From positions 779,239 to 803,764 of the forward strand of contig NW_019091370.1 in assembly GCF_001949145.1 (NCBI RefSeq): a DNA stretch of 24,526 nt, in the 5' to 3' direction. The notes beneath the pieces were generated by a model. It worked only from the letters and a program-made list of their open reading frames with translations, ran no database searches and was not told where the DNA came from. Shown here in pieces: positions 14,098 to 24,526 of the stretch. Within the stretch, counting starts at the first letter, position 1; the number at the start of each line of letters is the position of its first letter. The translations under genes were made by a program, and so were the position numbers. Source of the DNA: Acanthaster planci (Eukaryota; Echinodermata; Asteroidea; Valvatida; Acanthasteridae).

Positions 14098-14376
14098 CGG
14101 GGCATGTGGCCTAGTGGTCATAGGGTTTGTAGCATCTGATCGTAGGGTCGGGGTTCGGACCCAGCTGGTGGCAGCTTGTTGTGATCTTGGTCTAGTCACT
14201 TTACTCCTATGTGCCTCTCTCCACCCAGGAGTAAATTGGTACCGAGTGAGGGTAGACTTGGTCATTAGCTTTGTGGGCCTGATAGGGCAGCATCAGCAAG
14301 TATACTCCCCAGGGAGCTGAGATGGTTTCAGGAATGTTCAGTTGTGAGCCCAATGTGCAGGGATAATGATAATACA
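14098..14376 (+). mobile_element. tRNA-derived SINE
   Basis: The head is tRNA-like, with an A-box TGGCCTAGTGG (14107-14117) and a B-box GGTTCGGACC (14152-14161) 45 nt apart, the normal spacing of an RNA polymerase III promoter. The body contains CACTTTACTCCTATGTGCC and CTCTCCACCCAGGAGTAAAT, a core shared by many marine invertebrate SINEs, and the element fades out near an AAT-rich end (GATAATGATAATA). No intact tRNA cloverleaf is expected and no protein is encoded. The exact 3' border is uncertain. Confidence 0.75.
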
Positions 14377-15332
14377 GCACCACGTCTTGCATTATCTCCA
14401 ATAATTTCATTTTCTCCAAAATTATTACTAAAAAAAGTTCAAGCTGAAATAAAACAAATAAAGATTTACCTGATTCCACAAAAACATGGGCACAACAACA
14501 AAGACAATAAAAATGTGGACAACAAATACCAGTGACATGTGCGAGTGAAGCAACAACCAGACAGACAGGTATTTAAATCGCTGTGTTGCAGAAGGGCCTC
14601 GTTTTCAAGGTAAGTACACTACATGATCAGATAGAGCTTGAAAGCAGCTTTCATTTGATGTATTGGGGGAAGGTGTACCACAAAAGACTTCCAAGTGTTT
14701 CTCTTAAGATTTCCTTTTGTTTTCAGACCTAATTAATATTCATAAGGCATTTAGTACCTGGTCTACGCCTTTAGAACAATTCTTTCACTTTAATTCAAGC
14801 TCAAGATCATCAAAATTGATAATGGCAATCCGATGCCCACCCTGTTGGAAGATGGAACCTCATTTGACCACTTTAGAGCAGCAAATTTAAAACTCGAATT
14901 TTGCGTAGTAGCCTAAGCCAATTTGGGACAATCTTTTCACTTCCATCACGACATGTTTTTTAAATCGCAACTGCGGGAACTGTATAAAAGTGAAAGTTAT
15001 GTATGTGCTTGATGTGGAATGACTTGTATGTTTTCGAGTGTTACATTAATTTTTGAAGTTGGAAAATCTTTCATTTGTGTCATTTGCATGGGACTTTTGA
15101 TCCAAGGTCACCCTTGCTTTCAACATATACTGTATTATTAATACCCCTTTGTATTTGTTCATTGAATGAAGTAAGCACACAGTACAAAGAAATGACACAG
15201 TACTGGAGGTCATGAAGGCCGAAAGGTAAAACTAATACTTCTTTAAATTATTCTTTGCTGAGTGACCAAACTGACCAAGGACGTAGGCCCCCTACCACTA
15301 AAACTATAAGGTCATGTTAGCTCTGCTGACTC

Positions 15333-16632
15333 TTTCGAATTTTGGACTGGATCAGTCATAGTCGATCCACGACATGACATGTACTAGTCCAGGCCTACTT
15401 TGATGTAGCCCCACTAGTGTGGCACGGACTATCACTCCCGATCTATCCTTAGGATGGATCGGGAGTGATAGTCCGTGCTAGTGGGGCTAACTTTGATGTA
15501 GGCCTAGGCCTAAAGTGACAACGGTTCCCAAAAATTCCAAATTTGGATTAAAAATACCTTTATCACCTCCTAATGGCTTCCTTGAATGCTCAAGTCAAAG
15601 TGTTGGGGCTTCATTAATATTTCGGACTCCAAATCTGTCAAAATCCGACCATTTTCGCTCGACACAAGCACAACGCAAACTTTATGACATGTATGAAGCA
15701 TCCTCCCAATATTTACGCGTGCCTAGATATAGATATAGATTGGTCCTCCAAGGCACATGCATGAGCGGGCTATACGTGGTCTGGGTACAAGACGTGTTGA
15801 GCGTAAAACAGTCGTTGGAGGCACCCTCAAACGTATTTGAATGGGAGGAGGTGTCAAAAGTTTAAAGGGTGGCTGCAATAGATTTTTGTGATTACAAACC
15901 TAAAAATGCACCTTTCTGCCTCGGTTTACCTCAGGTATTTTAACCCCTTTTGGCTTTTATGCTGACGATTCATGTATTTCCATATTCGTGAGCAAAATTG
16001 TGATGTCATCTCAGAGAATTGCCTCAGTGTTTGCCTCATTGGTTTGTACACGGACAGTCTTGCACTTTTGTAGAGTTTCCTGGACTCAGTTTTCTATCCT
16101 TTGCTGATTCATTGCTGTTTATTCGCATAGCAATAAGACAACATCAATCCCTCTCTCAGAAATGTTTTCAGTAGGTGAATTCTGGGTTCACAATTTGAAC
16201 AGAAACACCTACGCACTGAACCACGTCTTCCCTAGATGATGTCACAGCAACAGCGCCCTCAGTTGCATGGATAATTTTAATTGTTTAAAACATGCACTTT
16301 TCAGATTCAGTGCATTTAACCAAATAGGAGTGTGTAAGAGTTGTCATACAATGAAGAAGAGTACAAAGATGCAGTGCAAATTAAAAAAAATCATTGCAGC
16401 TACACTTCAAGTGCTAGCTGTGCGTCTGTCGAGCGAAAAATGGTCGGATTTTGACACATTTTGGAGTCCAAAATATCATTGAAGCCCCAACAGTTTGACT
16501 TTGGCATTTAAAAGCCAGTAAGTAGTGATAAAGGTATTTTTAGTCAATATTTGGGAACCGCTGTTATTTTAGTATAGGTCCTATGTAATGTTGTGCAGCG
16601 TTAGTATGACTGATCCAGTCCAAAATGCGAAA
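15333..16632. mobile_element. 1.3-kb non-autonomous DNA element with long terminal inverted repeats
   Basis: The left arm (15333-15665) and right arm (16426-16632) are inverted copies. Matching blocks include ATTTTGGACTGGATCAGTCA, CGGTTCCCAAA, AAAAATACCTTTATCAC, GTTGGGGCTTCA and GTCAAAATCCGACCATTTT. The left arm is longer because an 84-bp foldback element with a 9-bp target duplication sits inside it. The internal 760 nt has no convincing transposase frame, so the element is probably a MITE or a deletion derivative. No target duplication at the outer ends was recognised. Confidence 0.75.
15397..15498. mobile_element. Nested 84-bp foldback element with 9-bp target-site duplication
   Basis: The element at 15406-15489 is a near-perfect palindrome: TAGCCCCACTAG...CTAGTGGGGCTA, arms of 44 and 39 nt, with a 5-nt insertion in the left arm, one mismatch and almost no loop. 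It is flanked by exact direct repeats ACTTTGATG at 15397-15405 and 15490-15498. Duplications of 9 bp are typical of Mutator-like elements and some other DNA transposons. It lies inside the left arm of the larger inverted-repeat element, so it inserted later. Confidence 0.85.
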
Positions 16633-16638
16633 AACATA

Positions 16639-16797
16639 AATACTATTATTGATAAGACTTGAGGCTATGCATGGTGGAAGTACTAAATTAGGTTAGGCTT
16701 GCGGTTGCACCTTGTACAAGGAAATGTCTCTTTTATGAGTGTGTGGTTTTGAGAAGAACCGATGGCGAAGCCTATAACCTAATTTAATACTATTATT
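16639..16797. repeat. Small inverted repeat flanked by direct repeats
   Basis: Arms 16684-16706 and 16757-16786 pair imperfectly (TAAATTAGGTTA...GGCTT). The 12-mer AATACTATTATT occurs on both sides, at 16639-16650 and 16786-16797. This may be another small decayed element. Confidence 0.4.
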
Positions 16798-16799
16798 AC

Positions 16800-18180
16800 T
16801 AACGCTCCACTCAGTAATTTTCATGGTGGCATTCGTCCAAGGTCCAGTGATCCGTGCATCCACTGAACTGATCAGTGAACACTGGCGCGGCACATGTTAG
16901 ACTTGTCCAGTCGCCCAAGCATGATTATTTCAGTCTAGTCGCATAACATGGTGTAACTACAGGATGGAGAAGTGACTCGGCCTTTAAAATAAATAGATAG
17001 TCAAGAATTGAAAGAGAATCTTACTCGTTGAAGTACAAATGAATGGTTTCATGCCATGGTCAGACAATGTCACGGTATTTGTGCCCTCCGTCCTTCTGCC
17101 TGGTTTATTTCTCGTGTGACTGGTTGCCTCTGTCGACTATCTATTCGCCTCAGCCACGGGGATATACCTCCATGCTTCAGTTGACTTCAGTCTTCAGCCA
17201 ACAGCTTTAGTTCGATAATCACCAGAAAAACAACATTCATACCCATAGTTTTTCCAGCCTACAACATCTGACTGATTGTTTTAAACCCCAACTTTCTGTT
17301 CTTTTGACAACTTCCCGTTCTTTTGACAACTTCCCATTCATTTGACAGCTTCCCGTTCTTTTGACACTTTCCTATAACCCATCCCGTCTCGTCCCATCCC
17401 TTCCCTTCAAATTTTTATTTATGGTACAAAATTATTTAAGTCACCAACTTTTTAAGCTTGCTCTTATTCTCAGTTTTATTACCTCACACTTTCGCCACAG
17501 ATACATTTAAAAATAAAAAACGTACACGTGTACAACATTTTGGTCAGAAAATAAAAGAAACAACATAGATGTACAAAATTGCAGAATCCCTAAGCTTTTT
17601 CCAGTAGTCGTGGATCCAAATGTGGACCATTGCAAGAGAACGGAAGAAAATATCATTAAATTTCATCAAAAACATTAGGTTATGAAATGACTCCAATTCA
17701 CTTCGATGTTTTCAGCTGTCGTCTTATACTGCACCATTGAGTTATTTCTTTCTGCCGAAAGGATCACTGCGTTTTATCTGTGTGCACTCTTTTAGTGTTA
17801 CGTTGGCAACACAATATTCTGAAAAGCAATCTTTAATACAGATATTGCCAACGATATGAAATCAGAAATGCCTTTGTGTAGTATGGAAAATTCGTCTCTC
17901 ATTTACTTTATTCCATTTTTTCATCTGAATGCCACCTTTTTGCCTGCCTTCGTTTTAATCTGCACCCCAAAATTCACGATGAAACCTTTTCCCCTGCTTG
18001 GAACCTAGTATACTGCCTTGCAGATTTCATTAACTCGAAATGCCTTACAAGGATACTTATGCACGGTCTCCATGTCTCGCTGCAAGTTTCAGGCTTTTTT
18101 TTTCATTTCAAATTAAAGGTTAAAGTTTGGACAAGTTAATTTTCGTTTTAATTATGCAAATAATGGAAGCTTGAAAACAC
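16800..18180. other. Intergenic region downstream of gene C
   Basis: AT-rich, with a 19-bp tandem repeat at 17291-17366 and no gene recognised. Scattered short frames have no motif or codon pattern like the neighbouring exons. Confidence 0.4.
17291..17366. repeat. 19-bp tandem repeat, four units
   Basis: Four head-to-tail units of ACTTCCCGTTCTTTTGACA with few substitutions: 17291-17309, 17310-17328, 17329-17347 and 17348-17366. Confidence 0.9.
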
Positions 18181-18186
18181 TTTATT
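18181..18186 (-). terminator. Poly(A) signal for gene C
   Basis: AATAAA on the minus strand about 46 nt after the gene C stop codon, giving a short 3' UTR. Confidence 0.55.
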
Positions 18187-18232
18187 TTATGCCATCGAAT
18201 GCAAGTTCTCCTTGGTGATATTTCGATTAATT

Positions 18233-22017
<3,785 letters not shown>

Positions 22018-22200
22018 TTTGTTAGTTTTTTTGGGGAATGTAGTAATTGACTTGGCCCACACAGACTCCACTCACAGTGATTTCTGACCCGTCCTGCACC
22101 GCCGGCTGCTGAATCGCTAATGAAGGGAACGGCCGCTGTAAACCGACTTGCGCACTGATGACGTCGACCTTCCGCGCGGAATAAAGCAGTTCGCTAAACC
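22018..22200 (-). promoter_or_regulatory. CpG-rich presumptive promoter region of gene C
   Basis: Directly upstream of the gene C start codon, 22080-22200 is richer in CpG than its surroundings and holds a CRE-like octamer (CGACGTCA on the minus strand, 22159-22166). No TATA box is seen, in contrast to gene B. The start of transcription is not determinable here. Confidence 0.3.
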
Positions 22201-23268
22201 AACTCATCTGAAGCCGTCTTTGTCATCTGGTTCTACTTTCATCGATTTCATCTTTTTAAAATCAATCTACATGCTCATAATTAAAGTCACATACTGAAAG
22301 AGACATGAAAAACCGGTTCCAGCGTCTGGGAGGGTTTTGAGCGAATTATGACAGCCATTAATAGACGGACAAAATTTCCTCCGCGACAATTCTACGGTCA
22401 TCTTAGATGGTTCCGATTTGTGGGTGATAGAATCTGTACAGCTGGACCGAGGACCATGGAAATGTTTCATAATTTACCCAAGAACAGGCGCGATTGTTCA
22501 ATGAGCAAATCCTACCCTCATGAATTTAGACTGCGGCTTTTATTTGCCTGCTTTTCCCCCTCGGCTTATTTGCTTTTAATAAATACTTTGGAGGAAAATG
22601 AGATCATTACTCAGCCAGAATACACCGATCATGTCAGCTGTTACAATCAAATGTACATGTAGTTGTCAAGTGTATAAACTTGGCCAATAGACTCCAGACA
22701 TCTAACGATGAATCTGACGGGTCACTTGGAAAGAAACGTGAAGGTGAAGCAATGTTTACACCCCCCCAAAGGGAACAACCCTGATATCCAGGCCATGGCA
22801 TTTCATATGGCTCCTTGATTGGCACAGACCCATAGTAAATAGAATTATAAGTGACTTGGCAGCCTTTATGCATTTTGGAAATAGTGGATGAATATAAAAA
22901 ACGGGCAAATAATTGTTTAAAAAGCGGGAAATATTTCTAAAAAGGTGCAACACTTTTCTAATCTTCTTTTCCATAACTGCTGAATATTATGGCATCGATA
23001 TACAAAACTCAGACTTCTTACCTTTAAAGAATTATGTACAAGACGTACATTAAGCATATGCATGAATTGAACTCAGTGGATGAGTCATCGTCCATGGTAT
23101 TCATGAACGATTTCGCGCGGCATGTACATGTACACTGAGCCCAGTGCCCCAGGATTCATGACTGTCCCGCGATGACACACAATATCCATGATAACCGACA
23201 GAAACATTTCAGTAATAAACTGTACTGAACTAACTTTCATTACATATATGATTGGAGGTACCAATCAG
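22201..23268. other. Region upstream of gene C, no gene recognised
   Basis: AT-rich sequence with one 104-codon plus-strand frame (22348-22662) that has no recognisable domain or splice context. No tubulin exon 2 or 3 remnant that would accompany the exon-1 relic further right was spotted by eye. Confidence 0.35.
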
Positions 23269-23460
23269 TGGCGTAGCTATAGGATTTTACTAATAGGGAG
23301 CACAAGGGGCGCCGGCCGGGGGGGGGGCACCAGCGTGTTTTTTTAGGGCAAGCTTTGTTCAATATCCATTCATCCGTATTTAGTCGTGGGGGCACCGGGG
23401 GGGGCACGTTCCCCCGCCCCCCTCCCGAGGCTACACCCCCGGTATCAATTAGTCCACTAT
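23269..23460 (+). repeat. G-rich MITE-like repeat
   Basis: The element begins CAGTGGCGTAGCTATAGG, a start seen in many dispersed repeats of marine invertebrates, runs through long G and C tracts and ends near CGAGGCTACACCCCCGG. The flanks GGTACCAAT and GGTATCAAT could be a decayed target duplication. Long G10 and C runs make the sequence error-prone. Confidence 0.45.
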
Positions 23461-23667
23461 GACAAATAGCTGGGCCTCATCTTCCTAGATTCTCTGTGGC
23501 TTGGTTTTGGGTGTGGACATTCTGGTGCACATCACTGCAGGGTGCTCACTACGTGACTGTGTAACTCACGGGAATAATGAAGCAACTAGGTCATTATTGG
23601 AACTGTGAGCTCAAGTTCAGAGTCGAAGCTGAGCTTTGCAGAGCTACTACGACCCCCCTTGACTTGC

Positions 23668-23724
23668 CTTAGTACCGATTTGGCTACCATGTGATCCAAT
23701 CTAAAGGATGGAAAACTATGTTTT
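23668..23724 (-). pseudogene. Decayed first exon of a fourth beta-tubulin gene
   Basis: On the minus strand the segment aligns with beta-tubulin exon 1 and its donor. The best block, 23663-23689, matches gene C exon 1 at 22 of 27 positions, and most further differences are transitions. In frame, residues 7-19 read L*IGSHGSQIGTK against LQAGQCGNQIGAK. The initiator is lost, stops replace E3 and Q8, and the donor is GC instead of GT. No exon 2 or 3 remnant was found beside it. It has the same orientation as the functional genes and lies about 1.65 kb upstream of gene C. Confidence 0.65.
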
Positions 23725-23794
23725 ATATTTCAAATGCCTATACTTCCCGTTCGACAAGGCGAATTCACAACTAAACGTTATAGACAACTTTCTT

Positions 23795-24080
23795 TTTTTC
23801 CTACAACTTGTATGGGCGGCCAAAGTTTGCAAAAATATCACCTTTTGATTGGTTTTCGATTTTACCTCCAATTCGTTCAAAATTGCCATTTGCTGTTTTA
23901 AATAGGGTCGTATTATACTTTTATTTAATACTTAGTGGTTCATGGATTATTATTGTTCTGATAGCTGCGTGGGATTTTTCACACTTTGTGAATTATTCTT
24001 TTATTTTTGTACCGACGGCCAACCACAGTTTTAGCAGCCTCTTGTAGGAAAAACACGACTGTGACGTCATAAGAGCAGAC
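23795..24080 (+). repeat. Dispersed repeat, copy 2, with terminal inverted repeats
   Basis: Second copy of the repeat at 10143-10403; the shared part is 23811-24080. Here a 12-nt inverted repeat, TTTTTCCTACAA (23795-23806) and its complement TTGTAGGAAAAA (24042-24053), brackets most of it. The degenerate equivalent in copy 1 is GCTACAC/TTGTAGC. The structure suggests a short non-autonomous DNA transposon. The part after the right inverted repeat (CACGACTGTGACGTCA) is also shared, so the true border may lie further right. Confidence 0.7.
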
Positions 24081-24086
24081 ATAATG

Positions 24087-24464
24087 GGTGTGTTCGAGTG
24101 AGCTCGTGTTATCACACAAGTGTGTGTACTGAGCGCTGGAACGGCTGGAGTACGACCCGCGGGAAGGCGAGAGTATACTCTTGCTAAAGGAAGAGTATAG
24201 AGGTCTCTCACGTGACGTAACATGACGGGCAAAGGCATTTCAGGAAGCGTACCATGTCCGTGGAGGCGTGTGAATTTTCAAATCAGTGTATTTCTATTGG
24301 CGGATCATGTACCGTCCAGGCGCGTGCGTTTCCGGCACATCTGTTTCACTTGAACGCAGACAGTCCAAAATCACGTGACTGCAAATCCTGTACACTCCTA
24401 CACCCGAGTGTTATGCGCACGCGTCCTACTCGTGTAAACCAGGGGTAACCACACGAACACACTC
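24087..24464. mobile_element. MITE-like element with short terminal inverted repeats
   Basis: GTGTGTTCGAGTG (24088-24100) and CACACGAACACAC (24450-24462) are inverted repeats with one mismatch, enclosing about 375 bp that is CpG-rich compared with its flanks and contains CACGTGA motifs. No transposase is present and no target duplication was recognised. Confidence 0.5.
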
Positions 24465-24526
24465 TAAAGGTGTGGGCGTTGTTACCCAACCCCCTAGCAT
24501 AATGGGAATCTCTCTTGTTCTATACC

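Noticed and set aside
14107-14165. Possible functional tRNA gene
   Set aside because: A-box and B-box are present, but the stems do not close into a proper cloverleaf and the sequence continues into a SINE body.
22348-22662. 104-codon plus-strand frame upstream of gene C
   Set aside because: Long enough to notice, but with no domain, promoter or splice context; composition like the surrounding non-coding DNA.

Overview
This is a eukaryotic genomic window, most likely from a marine invertebrate deuterostome, possibly an echinoderm. The grounds are spliced genes with GT..AG introns, AATAAA poly(A) signals, long AT-rich non-coding stretches, a tRNA-derived SINE of the type common in marine invertebrates, several foldback/MITE-like elements, and beta-tubulins very close to vertebrate ones. 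The species cannot be fixed from sequence alone.

The window holds a beta-tubulin cluster in which every gene is on the minus strand, so each gene reads from high to low coordinates. Gene A (1-1505) is cut by the left edge and shows residues 1-202. Gene B (6207-8306) and gene C (18233-22017) are complete, at 446 and 447 residues. All three share the same two phase-0 introns, after codons 19 and 131. A decayed first exon of a fourth copy lies at about 23668-23724. An unrelated gene D (10903-13628), encoding a class II aldolase/adducin-head-domain protein, sits between B and C in the same orientation. It has two alternative, homologous last exons.

Between the genes: 1506-6060 carries an uncertain pair of plus-strand exon candidates and low-complexity sequence. 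The B upstream region (8307-8700) has a TATA box, a CCAAT box and a perfect match to the RFX X-box consensus. 9300-10403 has a foldback element and one copy of a dispersed repeat. 13650-18180 holds a SINE, a 1.3-kb terminal-inverted-repeat element with a second 84-bp foldback element nested in its left arm (9-bp target duplication), and a 19-bp tandem repeat. 22018-24526 holds the CpG-rich region upstream of C, a G-rich repeat, the tubulin relic, the second copy of the dispersed repeat and a MITE-like element.

The tubulins would supply the beta subunit of microtubules. B has an axoneme-type tail (EGEFDEE) and an X-box upstream, so it is the best candidate for a ciliary isotype. C carries unusual substitutions. 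A differs at residue 200, the classic benzimidazole-sensitivity position. Gene D is a probable soluble metal-dependent enzyme with no obvious functional link to tubulin.
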